A stretch of DNA of 59,508 nt from Chitinophagales bacterium (GTDB lineage Bacteria > Bacteroidota > Bacteroidia > Chitinophagales > JADIYW01), in NCBI GenBank assembly GCA_019694955.1, contig JAIBAX010000027.1, positions 1-59,508 on the forward strand, in the 5' to 3' direction. A program made the translations under genes and the position numbers. The first letter of the stretch is position 1. The number at the start of each line of letters is the position of its first letter. The notes beneath the pieces are model-generated. The model was not told where the DNA came from. It did not search any database and saw only the letters and a list, made by a program, of their open reading frames with translations. Of this stretch, positions 25,742-33,691 are shown piece by piece.

Positions 25742-26393
25742 GCAAAGATATATCGTACAAACTTCAGACGGAAGTCCCACGCTGTTTGTGCCGGAGTTAA
25801 AGGAACACTACCATTCCATCCATGGGTCTTTGACTGAATCCAAACATATTTTTATTAAATATGGACTTGAATTAATATTAAATAATAACAATAAAATCAA
25901 TAATATATTAGAATTTGGTTTAGGTACTGGTTTAAATTTATTATTGACACTTGAATATGCTGGCGAAGTTCCCATTTATTATCATAGCTTGGAGAAATAT
26001 CCTTTATCAACGGAAGAAATTCATTCATTAAAAGCATCATTTTCGCATTATCCTTTTTATGATGTAATTCATCATACCCCATGGGAAGAAGACATTCGCC
26101 TGAACGAACAGGTGGTTTTACGAAAGGATAGGGTTGATTTTAGAGATTTTGTACCACAGAAAAGCTATCATCTTGTATATTTTGATGCTTTTGCTCCTGA
26201 TGTGCAACCAAAACTTTGGGAACAGGGCGTTTTTGACCGTATTTTTAATTGCATGGAATGGGGTGGTGCATTGGTTACCTATTGTGCAAAAGGGCAGGTA
26301 AAACGCAATCTTAAAGCCGCAGGATTTAAGGTGGAAGCATTGCCGGGACCTCCCGGAAAACGCGAGATGACCCGAGCGTGGAAAGAATTATGA
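25731..26393 (+). CDS. mnmD: MnmD-like tRNA U34 methyltransferase
   Basis: 220 residues from the ATG at 25731 ([19 protein letters not shown]), which overlaps the dnaG stop. It is the methyltransferase half of MnmC as a stand-alone protein: [18 protein letters not shown] motif [32 protein letters not shown] and [19 protein letters not shown], then [16 protein letters not shown] and PGKREMTRA. It methylates the aminomethyl group at the tRNA wobble uridine to give mnm5(s2)U. No oxidoreductase domain is present. The gene symbol follows the stand-alone methyltransferase naming. Confidence 0.87.
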   Translation: MEDKQRYIVQTSDGSPTLFVPELKEHYHSIHGSLTESKHIFIKYGLELILNNNNKINNILEFGLGTGLNLLLTLEYAGEVPIYYHSLEKYPLSTEEIHSLKASFSHYPFYDVIHHTPWEEDIRLNEQVVLRKDRVDFRDFVPQKSYHLVYFDAFAPDVQPKLWEQGVFDRIFNCMEWGGALVTYCAKGQVKRNLKAAGFKVEALPGPPGKREMTRAWKEL

Positions 26394-26424
26394 TTTTTTT
26401 ACTTGTCGTATCATCATGAATCAA

Positions 26425-26432
26425 TATATTTG
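26425..26432 (+). promoter_or_regulatory. Promoter of the DUF6580 gene
   Basis: TATATTTG is an exact TAnnTTTG match, 16 bases before the ATG at 26449, with a TTG at 26404-26406 near the expected -33 position. Confidence 0.6.
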
Positions 26433-26448
26433 CAATAAATAAACGAAA

Positions 26449-26964
26449 ATGCAAAAGAGATTAGATTTTTGGTTGGTATTTGGAATAGTTCCTTTATTGA
26501 TTTTAACCAGATTTTTGCCCCATCCGGATAATTTTAGCCCATTTGCCGCTGCCTTTTTGTTTTCAGGAGCATATTTAGGAAAAAAATGGTATGCTTATAT
26601 CCTTCCTTTAGCGGCATTATTTTTCACAGACATGTATTTAGGGTTATATCCATCTATTGGATTCACTTATTTGGCTTACATACTTACGGTGATGATCGGT
26701 CAAAAAGTTTCCAATAAACGTTCTATATCAATGGTTGGCTTAGGTGCATTAATGGCTTCAATCATATTTTTCATCGTGTCTAACTTAGGCGTATGGGCTA
26801 TTGATGGCATGTACACGCGTGATTTTTCCGGGTTGGTACAGTGTTTTACGATGGCATTGCCATTCTTTAAGAACACACTATTGGGAAACATTATATACTC
26901 AGGCGTACTTTTTAGCCTTTATGAACTGGCGAAATCAAACCTTCCTGCGTTACAGCGTGCGTAA
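26449..26964 (+). CDS. DUF6580 membrane protein (ECF S-component-like)
   Basis: 171 residues, about five to six transmembrane helices. The family core is LPHPDNFSPFAAAFLFSGAY near the N-terminus, FFTDMYLGLYP, and FIVSNLGVWAIDGMYTRDFSG. Related proteins look like the substrate-binding S components of energy-coupling factor transporters; the substrate is not known. It has its own promoter and precedes the phosphoglucosamine mutase gene. Confidence 0.78.
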   Translation: MQKRLDFWLVFGIVPLLILTRFLPHPDNFSPFAAAFLFSGAYLGKKWYAYILPLAALFFTDMYLGLYPSIGFTYLAYILTVMIGQKVSNKRSISMVGLGALMASIIFFIVSNLGVWAIDGMYTRDFSGLVQCFTMALPFFKNTLLGNIIYSGVLFSLYELAKSNLPALQRA

Positions 26965-26993
26965 TTGTTTTTATAATACATAAATCTTAAGAT

Positions 26994-28379
26994 TTGACTT
27001 TAATTAAATCCATTTCAGGTATTCGTGGTACTATTGGTGGAAGCACCGGAGATGCCCTTACACCGATTGACATTGCTAAGTATACCTTGGCATTCGGTGA
27101 TATGGTGAAGGAAAAAGGTGGCAAGAAAGTAGTAGTAGGTAGAGATGCCAGAATTTCAGGCGAGATGGTACAAAGTATCGTCATAGGCAATTTGCTCGGC
27201 AATGGATTAGATGTAATAGATCTTGGTTTATCCACTACGCCGACAGTAGAAATGGCCGTCACCATGGAAAAAGCGGATGCAGGCATTATCATCACGGCCA
27301 GCCATAATCCCAAGCAATGGAATGCACTGAAATTACTCAATGAAAAAGGTGAGTTCATCTCTGCAAAAGATGGTGAAAAAGTGTTAGCATTAGCGGAAAA
27401 GGAAAATCGTGAATTCCCTTCCGTAGATCAATTAGGCAATAGAATCATCATTCAAGATTATATACAGCGACATATTAATGAAATCCTTAAAATTTCATTG
27501 GTGGATAAGGCACTTATTAAGGAGAAGAAATTTAAGGTGGTAGTTGATGCCGTTAATTCCGTTGGAGGAATTGCCGTCCCACAATTACTTAATGCTTTAG
27601 GTGTCGATGAAGTTGTAGAAATTTATTGTGAACTGAACGGCAAATTTCCGCATAACCCTGAGCCGCTGACAGAAAATTTGCAAGAACTTTGCGCAGAAGT
27701 GCGAAGAAAAAAAGCCCATATCGGTATTGCCGTCGATCCTGATGTAGATAGATTAGTTTTTATCGACGAAAACGGCAATCCGTTTGGAGAAGAATATACA
27801 TTGGTTGCGGTGAGCGATTATATTTTACAACATAAAAAAGGAGCTACCGTTTCAAATTTATCATCAACTAAAGCTTTAAAAGACATTACAGAAAAATTTG
27901 ATTGTCAATATTATTATGCAGCAGTAGGTGAAGTAAATGTTGTAGAAGTAATGAAGCGTGTAAATGCAGTAATTGGCGGAGAAGGAAATGGTGGTATCAT
28001 ATTCCCTGAACTGCACTATGGCAGAGATGCTTTAGTAGGGATTGCCTTGTTTTTAACATATCTGGCAAAAAGTAATAAGACGGTTAGTTCACTTCGTGCT
28101 TCATATCCAAACTACTATATTTCCAAAAATAAAATAGAATTAGATCCTACCATCGACTTGTCAATGGTGATGTCGGCAATCAGCAAAAAGTATCAAAAGG
28201 AAGAGCAAAATACGATTGATGGGCTTAAAATCATTTTCGATAGTGGCGACTGGGTGCACCTCAGAAGATCCAATACGGAGCCAATCATTCGAATTTATGC
28301 AGAAAGCAATTCTGAACAAACTGCCGGAAAAATTGCGCAAAAGATAAAATCTGATATTATTGAGTTATTGAAGCAGTAA
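26994..28379 (+). CDS. glmM: Phosphoglucosamine mutase-type phosphohexomutase (GlmM)
   Basis: 461 residues. Start is a TTG at 26994, giving MTLIKSISGIRGTIGG, the usual opening in this phylum; no ATG is available close by. The phosphoserine loop is TASHNPKQWNALK (Ser103), the metal loop is DPDVDRL, the sugar-binding loop is GGEGNGG and the phosphate loop is RRSNTEPIIR. It interconverts glucosamine-6- and -1-phosphate for peptidoglycan and lipopolysaccharide precursors. The Glu/Asn-type sugar loop fits GlmM, though PMM/PGM-like use of other hexoses is possible. Its TAA overlaps the next ATG (TAATG). Confidence 0.87.
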   Translation: MTLIKSISGIRGTIGGSTGDALTPIDIAKYTLAFGDMVKEKGGKKVVVGRDARISGEMVQSIVIGNLLGNGLDVIDLGLSTTPTVEMAVTMEKADAGIIITASHNPKQWNALKLLNEKGEFISAKDGEKVLALAEKENREFPSVDQLGNRIIIQDYIQRHINEILKISLVDKALIKEKKFKVVVDAVNSVGGIAVPQLLNALGVDEVVEIYCELNGKFPHNPEPLTENLQELCAEVRRKKAHIGIAVDPDVDRLVFIDENGNPFGEEYTLVAVSDYILQHKKGATVSNLSSTKALKDITEKFDCQYYYAAVGEVNVVEVMKRVNAVIGGEGNGGIIFPELHYGRDALVGIALFLTYLAKSNKTVSSLRASYPNYYISKNKIELDPTIDLSMVMSAISKKYQKEEQNTIDGLKIIFDSGDWVHLRRSNTEPIIRIYAESNSEQTAGKIAQKIKSDIIELLKQ

Positions 28380-29509
28380 TGAAAACCATATATCTAGATA
28401 ACGCAGCGACTACACCACTCTTACCGGAAGTGTTAGAAACTATGTTACCGTATATGACGGAGCAATTCGGCAACCCTTCTTCGCAATACTCTCTGGGTAG
28501 ACAAACACGGTCAGCCATAGAGGAAGCCCGGAAAAATGTTGCTAAATTGATTCATGCACATCCCGGGGAAATATTTTTTACTTCCGGAGGTACCGAATCC
28601 AATAATACTGCCATAAAATGTAGTGTGAGGGATTTGGGTGTAAGAAGAATCATCACTTCTCCTATTGAACACCATTGTGTACTCCATACTGTCGAAGATG
28701 TTGAACATCAAGGAGTTGAAGTTGTTTATTTGCCTGTTGACCAAGAGGGAAAGATAAGTCTGTCTTCATTACGGCAATTGCTTTCAGATACTTCAAAAAA
28801 GACGCTGGTGAGTTTAATGCATGCCAATAATGAAATTGGAACACTCATCGACTTAAAGCAAATTGGAGACTTATGTAAAGAATTTGGTGCATTATTTCAT
28901 TCAGATACTGTTCCTACTTTCGGTCATTTGCCGCTGAATGTTCAAGAAATGCAGGTGGACTTTCTATCCGCTGCCGGACATAAGTTTCATGGTCCGAAAG
29001 GTGTGGGTTTGCTTTATGTACGAAAAGGAATAGGTATCAAATCGTTTATGCACGGCGGTGGGCAAGAACGAAATTTTCGTGCCGGTACTGAGAACGTATA
29101 TGGAATTGTTGGTTTTAGTAAAGCTGCAAGTATAGCATATCAAAATATTGATAATGATATACTTTATACTACTAAACTGAAAAATTATTTTATAGAAAAA
29201 TTGCGCCAAATACATCCAGACATTCAATTTAATGGTCCTACGGACGAAAATGCGCTCTATACCATTTTAAATGTTTCATTTCCTAAGGTGGGCGACGCTG
29301 CGATGATATTGTTTGCATTAGATTTGGAAGGTATTTGCGTTTCAGGTGGAAGTGCCTGCAGCAGTGGGGCTAATGCCGGCTCGCATGTTATACAAGCACT
29401 CCGGAAAGAGAGCGATGCGGTAAACATACGATTCTCCTTTTCTAAATTGAATACCATCGAAGAGTTGGATATCGTCATCAATAAATTAAGAGAAAAATTT
29501 GTCGAATAA
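28379..29509 (+). CDS. Cysteine desulfurase (NifS/IscS-like)
   Basis: 376 residues of a class V PLP-dependent enzyme. It opens IYLDNAATTPLLPEVLETM, has TSGGTESNN for phosphate contact, the PLP Lys202 in AAGHKFHGPKGVG, and the catalytic Cys327 in VSGGSACSSGA. It releases sulfur from cysteine as a persulfide for Fe-S clusters and tRNA thiolation. The ATG overlaps the glmM stop by one base, so translation is coupled. No iscU-type scaffold is adjacent. Confidence 0.92.
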   Translation: MKTIYLDNAATTPLLPEVLETMLPYMTEQFGNPSSQYSLGRQTRSAIEEARKNVAKLIHAHPGEIFFTSGGTESNNTAIKCSVRDLGVRRIITSPIEHHCVLHTVEDVEHQGVEVVYLPVDQEGKISLSSLRQLLSDTSKKTLVSLMHANNEIGTLIDLKQIGDLCKEFGALFHSDTVPTFGHLPLNVQEMQVDFLSAAGHKFHGPKGVGLLYVRKGIGIKSFMHGGGQERNFRAGTENVYGIVGFSKAASIAYQNIDNDILYTTKLKNYFIEKLRQIHPDIQFNGPTDENALYTILNVSFPKVGDAAMILFALDLEGICVSGGSACSSGANAGSHVIQALRKESDAVNIRFSFSKLNTIEELDIVINKLREKFVE

Positions 29510-29551
29510 AAGTGTCCTTATTTTAGTAGATGCTGTTTTCTTAAAATGATG

Positions 29552-29584
29552 TTATCACAAAAGTAATTATAAAATAGTCTATTA
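29552..29584 (-). repeat. Dispersed hairpin element, copy 2 (core only)
   Basis: On the minus strand, TAATAGACTATTTTATAATT followed by ACTTTTGTGATAA agrees with the core of copy 1 (11785-11817) at 31 of 33 positions. The hairpin half is poorly preserved. It lies in the 126-base gap between the converging cysteine desulfurase and carboxypeptidase genes. Confidence 0.65.
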
Positions 29585-29635
29585 TATAATAAAGTCTAAT
29601 TTCATGCGTGGGCTACTTTAAATATCATCCTATTG

Positions 29636-30553
29636 CTAATGACAACCACCATTTAGTGATTTTACGTAGTTTTCTATAATTTGAATTTCAGGTGCTGTTT
29701 CGGCGCCAAGAAAACCTTGGATAAAGTCATAGTTGATTTGTTGCAGGTAATCGTGAAGGAGTTTTTCAGAAATCGGCAAATACGACCAATGCCATCTTTC
29801 TTCGTTATATCCTTTGCCGTCACGTTCTGTTTTATTGCCATATACCTGACAGAAGCCATAATTTCCAGCATTTGCCAATAGCCAGTCATATATTTTTTTA
29901 CCTTCTCCCGTTGAGAAATAGCCATTGCTCAATGCATTTAAATCCACTTCTGTTCCCCAGTGATGGCGTGAACTCCCCGGCATTGCACTGTATTGCAATA
30001 TTTCTCTGGCACGCATCACCGGGTTGCTGATGTGTGCATATTTGTATGCCCACTTATTTTCCCATATTCCTTTCTGATGGTTAAAATCTCGGGCGGCAGA
30101 CAGAATTACTAAATTTATTCCATCTTTTTTGGCGGCATCAGCCATTTTTAAAAAGGCCTGATAAGCTTCTCTTTTGAGATACATGCCTTCCTTACCTGCA
30201 TACTGTGTCACAGGAACAAAACTGGTATCGTCCTGAAAATTCACCTTGCCAATGAGTTCAGAAACGGTATATAGTATCTTTAACTTTTCAACCGTATCTA
30301 ATTTTGCAACGGTATCTAATACTACTGTCAGCAAGCTATCAACCTCATTGAAATAAGCAGCTTTGGTAGTACTTTCCTTGCCGACATCTTCCTGTGGTGA
30401 TTTGGCAATGATGGGTAGTTGTACTGAATCACTAACAGCAGTAGCCGGAAAATTGGTTTCCAGATAACTTTCAGAAGTAGTTCTGCTGCTTCGACAACTT
30501 ACTATAAGTGCAGTTATAATGAAGAAGAGTAGTATTTTGTATAATAGACGCAT
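29636..30553 (-). CDS. M15-family D-alanyl-D-alanine carboxypeptidase, lipoprotein
   Basis: 305 residues. A lipoprotein signal ends at Cys20 (ALIVSC). The VanY/M15 domain (about 110-265) keeps the zinc residues His197 and Asp204 in SSRHHWGTEVDL and His255 in ERWHWSY, with Glu252 as the catalytic base. It trims the terminal D-Ala of peptidoglycan side chains in the periplasm. The first 90 mature residues are a Ser/Thr-rich spacer. Its ATG lies 11 bases after the stop of the LuxC-like gene, so the two form an operon. Confidence 0.88.
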   Translation of the reverse strand: MRLLYKILLFFIITALIVSCRSSRTTSESYLETNFPATAVSDSVQLPIIAKSPQEDVGKESTTKAAYFNEVDSLLTVVLDTVAKLDTVEKLKILYTVSELIGKVNFQDDTSFVPVTQYAGKEGMYLKREAYQAFLKMADAAKKDGINLVILSAARDFNHQKGIWENKWAYKYAHISNPVMRAREILQYSAMPGSSRHHWGTEVDLNALSNGYFSTGEGKKIYDWLLANAGNYGFCQVYGNKTERDGKGYNEERWHWSYLPISEKLLHDYLQQINYDFIQGFLGAETAPEIQIIENYVKSLNGGCH

Positions 30554-30564
30554 AGGTCAGCATA

Positions 30565-31563
30565 TTAAAGTTTAAGTAAAAAATCTATCACATCCACGTT
30601 ATCGGCGTAGTCAGTAAGTTGTGGCTCCTGACTTTTGCCAAATGGAATGCCTTTTCTGCTTACGACACATTGCAAATGTTGTGCCTGATGCTCGATAAAA
30701 TCAATAATTTCTGATTCATCATCATATCTCTGGATATGAAGGCAGGAGATAGGAGAGGCCAAATTAGCATTATGTACCATGTTGACAAAATCAACATCTT
30801 CCATAGGAATGCTATTCATAAGGTACACCGTACGTTGATAGTCGAGATTGCTTTTATATTTATGGTGCTCTAAAAGATTATTCCATTCACTCCAAGGTTG
30901 TTTTAACTGATTTAAATCGTAATCTCTGGGGCAAAATAAAAGCGATACATTGCGACAGCCTAATCCAAAATAATCAAAAATATCATGTCCCAATGCCTTT
31001 AGTTCTGTTGCAGTTTCATCTCCGGATAAAACCGCCATAGAATTTCTGTTTTTTCTAATAATATGTGGTTTTTTGCCGAAATAATACTCGAAGTATCTAC
31101 CTGTATTATTATTTCCGGTAGCAATAACGGCATCTTGGTGGGCAATTCTATCAACTACTTGAAAATATGTACCGAAAGCCGGTTCAATATCACATAACGC
31201 TTGTAATACAGTCGGAAGCAAGTATTGATCCTTTTCAGAGAGTTTAATTTGCGCTATGTTTCCAGTTATCAATACGCATAATACATCATGGAAATTGACC
31301 AATGGGATATTTCCTGCTGAAATAATAGCCACATTCTTAGGCGTTGTATGGTCGATTTCTGGATAGTTGGCTATCCATGCTTCCAATTTGTCTTTTGATA
31401 ACATCTGGGTCGCAATGGCATGCAGGCTTTTTTTTATGTTCTCCGGTGTAAACCATGGATTAAACAGGTATGCTTTATGTATGGCACCTTCTAACATCAT
31501 GCTATCGGATAGCAAAAAATCGCCTAAGGTGGTGAGTACTTTTAATCTTTTGTCAATATTCAT
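30565..31563 (-). CDS. LuxC-like acyl-CoA/acyl-protein reductase
   Basis: 332 residues of the aldehyde-dehydrogenase-related LuxC family. Visible family features are [43 protein letters not shown] (with the catalytic Cys in GLGCRNVS) and [14 protein letters not shown]. LuxC-type enzymes reduce acyl-CoA or acyl-protein thioesters to aldehydes; no luciferase or other lux gene is nearby, so another fatty-acid role is likely. Divergent from the ferredoxin gene. Confidence 0.82.
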   Translation of the reverse strand: MNIDKRLKVLTTLGDFLLSDSMMLEGAIHKAYLFNPWFTPENIKKSLHAIATQMLSKDKLEAWIANYPEIDHTTPKNVAIISAGNIPLVNFHDVLCVLITGNIAQIKLSEKDQYLLPTVLQALCDIEPAFGTYFQVVDRIAHQDAVIATGNNNTGRYFEYYFGKKPHIIRKNRNSMAVLSGDETATELKALGHDIFDYFGLGCRNVSLLFCPRDYDLNQLKQPWSEWNNLLEHHKYKSNLDYQRTVYLMNSIPMEDVDFVNMVHNANLASPISCLHIQRYDDESEIIDFIEHQAQHLQCVVSRKGIPFGKSQEPQLTDYADNVDVIDFLLKL

Positions 31564-31593
31564 AAAGAAAAATATTTCGCTTATATTTTTTTA

Positions 31594-31601
31594 TATATTT
31601 G
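31594..31601 (+). promoter_or_regulatory. -7 promoter element of the ferredoxin gene
   Basis: TATATTTG is an exact TAnnTTTG match, with a 34-base leader before the ATG at 31636. A near-consensus TATTTTTC on the opposite strand at about 31570-31577 could serve the divergent LuxC-like gene. Confidence 0.6.
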
Positions 31602-31635
31602 CGGTTATTGTTGCAAAAGTAAAAAAATTAAGGAT

Positions 31636-31983
31636 ATGGCAATCATGATAACGGACGAATGTATAAATTGTGGGGCTTGCGAACCCGAATGTCCGAATAA
31701 TGCTATTTATGAAGGTGGTGTGGAATGGTCTATCGCAGATGGTACAGAAGTGAAAGGTGCTTACACATTAATGGATGGAACGGTTGTTCATCCGGAAGAT
31801 AAACACGACCCAGTTTCTGCCGATTTATATTATATCGTTTCAGATAAGTGTACAGAATGTGTCGGCTTTCATGAAGAACCGCAGTGCGCAGCAGTATGTC
31901 CGGTAGACTGTTGTGTTCCAGATCCAGATGTAAGAGAAACCAATGAAAGCTTATTGGAGAAGAAAGGAAGATTACATATTTAA
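31636..31983 (+). CDS. Dicluster 4Fe-4S ferredoxin
   Basis: 115 residues. Cluster one uses Cys9, Cys12, Cys15 and Cys19 ([11 protein letters not shown]). Cluster two uses Cys72, Cys75, Cys84 and Cys88 ([17 protein letters not shown]), with Cys19 and Cys88 as usual crossing to the other cluster; the 8-residue spacer between Cys75 and Cys84 is the Alvin-type insertion. A 37-residue acidic insert separates the two cluster motifs, longer than in the basic family. It is a small cytosolic electron carrier. Confidence 0.92.
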   Translation: MAIMITDECINCGACEPECPNNAIYEGGVEWSIADGTEVKGAYTLMDGTVVHPEDKHDPVSADLYYIVSDKCTECVGFHEEPQCAAVCPVDCCVPDPDVRETNESLLEKKGRLHI

Positions 31984-32883
31984 ATTATAAATGTTAAATT
32001 CAAAATTATAGATTATAGATTAATTTAGCATCTAACATTTATGATTCAAAATTATGTTTATTGTTTTAATGAAATGAGAGACAGAAGCTAATCTTTAATT
32101 ATAAATTTTTAATTCAAAATTCTAAATTACCGAAGGTTGATTTAGCATTTAACATTTATTATTCAAAATTATATTTATGGTTTTAATGAAATGAGAGGCA
32201 GAAGCTAATCTTTAATTATAAATTATTAATTCAAAATTCTAAATTGCCGAAGGTTAATTTAGCATCTAACATTTACCATTCAAAATCATATCCATTGTTT
32301 TAATGAAATGAGAGACAGAAGCTAATCTTTAATTATAAATTATTAATTCAAAATTCTAAATTACCTAAGGTTGATTTAGCATCTAACATTTATGATTCAA
32401 AATTATGTTTATTGTTTTAATGAAATGAGAGGCAGAAGCTAATCTTTAATAATCATTAATTATAAATTTTTAATTCAAAATTATAAATTGCCTAAGGTTA
32501 ATTTAGCATCTAACATTTGCTATTCAAAATCATATCCATTGTTTTAAATGAAATGAGAGACAGAAGCTAATCTTTAATTATAAATTATTAATTCAAAATT
32601 CTAAATTACCGAAGGTTGATTTAGCATCTAATATTTATCATTCAAAATTACATTTATGGTTTTAATGAAATGAGAGACAGAAGCTAATCTTTAATTATAA
32701 ATTATTAATTCAAAATTCTAAATTACAGAAGGTTAATTTAGTATCTAACATTTACCATTCAAAATCATATCCATTGTTTTAAATGAAATGAGAGATAGAA
32801 GCTAATCTTTAATTATAAATTTTTAATTCAAAATTACAATTTAGCATCTAACATTTATCATTCAAAATATTCAAAATTAGCAT
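31984..32883. repeat. Array of about seven 117-bp tandem repeats
   Basis: Seven copies of an AT-rich unit, tagged by the conserved ATGAAATGAGAG at 32069, 32186, 32303, 32420, 32548, 32665 and 32783, with periods of 117, 117, 117, 128, 117 and 118. Each unit contains TTTAATTATAAATTATTAATTC, then a GAAGGTTGATTTAGCATC-like stretch, then a variable 40-base block, then ATGAAATGAGAGACAGAAGC. The variable block has three forms (A TTATGTTTATTG, B TATTTATGG, C ATATCCATTG) in the order A-B-C-A-C-B-C. All frames contain stops, and no spacers are present. No function is visible. It lies between ferredoxin and the small secreted protein gene. Confidence 0.88.
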
Positions 32884-33300
32884 CTACTTATAGGTAAAAT
32901 CAACTCCTTCGTCTAAATCGAAGATGATAGTCAACGTATGTTTCTTCTTCGAGGCTTTAAAGGTTTCATCTACTGCACAATCGAAACTGTAATTATTGTC
33001 AATAGAATGTTCTTCCCAGTTGCCTTCATATTCCGCCCACATCATTAGATTAAAGTCGAACTTCCCCATAGGTACCTTTAGGGTAATCGTTTGCGGTGAG
33101 GATTCTTTATGTACCCGAGAGGTATATACTTCCTCGCCATCTATGGAAATCACTGCTTTAGAGTTATGATCATAACCATCTTCAATTCCTTTGAAACTGT
33201 ATTTTATCACTATTGTAGATTCACTACCGCCACCTTTTTTTGCTTGCGCTTGCATGCCAAACATGCCAAACATAAACAACATTAAAAGCCATTTTTTCAT
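32884..33300 (-). CDS. Small secreted protein of unknown function
   Basis: 138 residues from the ATG at 33300; the frame reaching 33366 runs into repeats. It starts with a signal peptide, MKKWLLMLFMFGMFGMQAQA. The mature part begins KKGGGSESTIVIKYSFKGIED and looks like a beta-sandwich (KVPMGKFDFNLMMWAEYEG, then a final strand HTLTIIFDLDEG). No family recognised. The 3' end meets the repeat array and the upstream side carries related repeats. A remnant of a similar 3' end lies at 33650-33690. Confidence 0.6.
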   Translation of the reverse strand: MKKWLLMLFMFGMFGMQAQAKKGGGSESTIVIKYSFKGIEDGYDHNSKAVISIDGEEVYTSRVHKESSPQTITLKVPMGKFDFNLMMWAEYEGNWEEHSIDNNYSFDCAVDETFKASKKKHTLTIIFDLDEGVDFTYK

Positions 33301-33691
33301 ATGTAATATTTTTAGTAAAAATATAAAAAAATGTGATATACTAATAATTATTAATTCAAAATTCAAAATTATGGAATACCTAATTTTAATATAGCACCTT
33401 CTTTTATCTTTTAAGTTTAGATTTTATCTATTGTTCTAATGAGACGAGAGACAAAAGCCAATCATTAATTATAAATTTTTAATTAAAAATTATAGATTAT
33501 AGTCTCATTTGCCATTTGATATTTGCGATTATACACACTCTTATAACGTTATAAAAGCAAAAAAGCCAATCATTAATTATAAATTTTTAATTCAAAATTA
33601 TCATTCAGCATCTATCATTTATCATTCAAAATATTCAAAATTAGCATCTACTTATTGTATCTTCTAAATCGAAGCGGGTAGTTAACTTATC
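33301..33691. repeat. Degenerate repeat region with a gene remnant
   Basis: This 391-base gap has no gene. It contains degraded array words (GAGACGAGAGACAAAAGCC at 33439-33457, TTAATTATAAATTTTTAATT at 33466 and 33574). A 39-base block starting CATTTATCATTCAAAATATT is identical at 33616-33654 and 32851-32889. Beyond it, TCTAAATCGAAG and AGTTAAC at 33663-33685 resemble the 3' end of the neighbouring secreted-protein gene (minus-strand LTTRFDLED against LTIIFDLDE), so a second copy of that gene end probably decayed here. Confidence 0.6.

Noticed and set aside
31984..32883. CRISPR array
   Set aside because: Units are 117 bp with near-identical full-length sequence, no unique spacers, and no cas genes are nearby.
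31984..32883. Repeat-protein gene in the array (117 is divisible by three)
   Set aside because: Every frame carries stop codons in each unit (TAA-rich), and two steps of 128 and 118 bases would break the frame.
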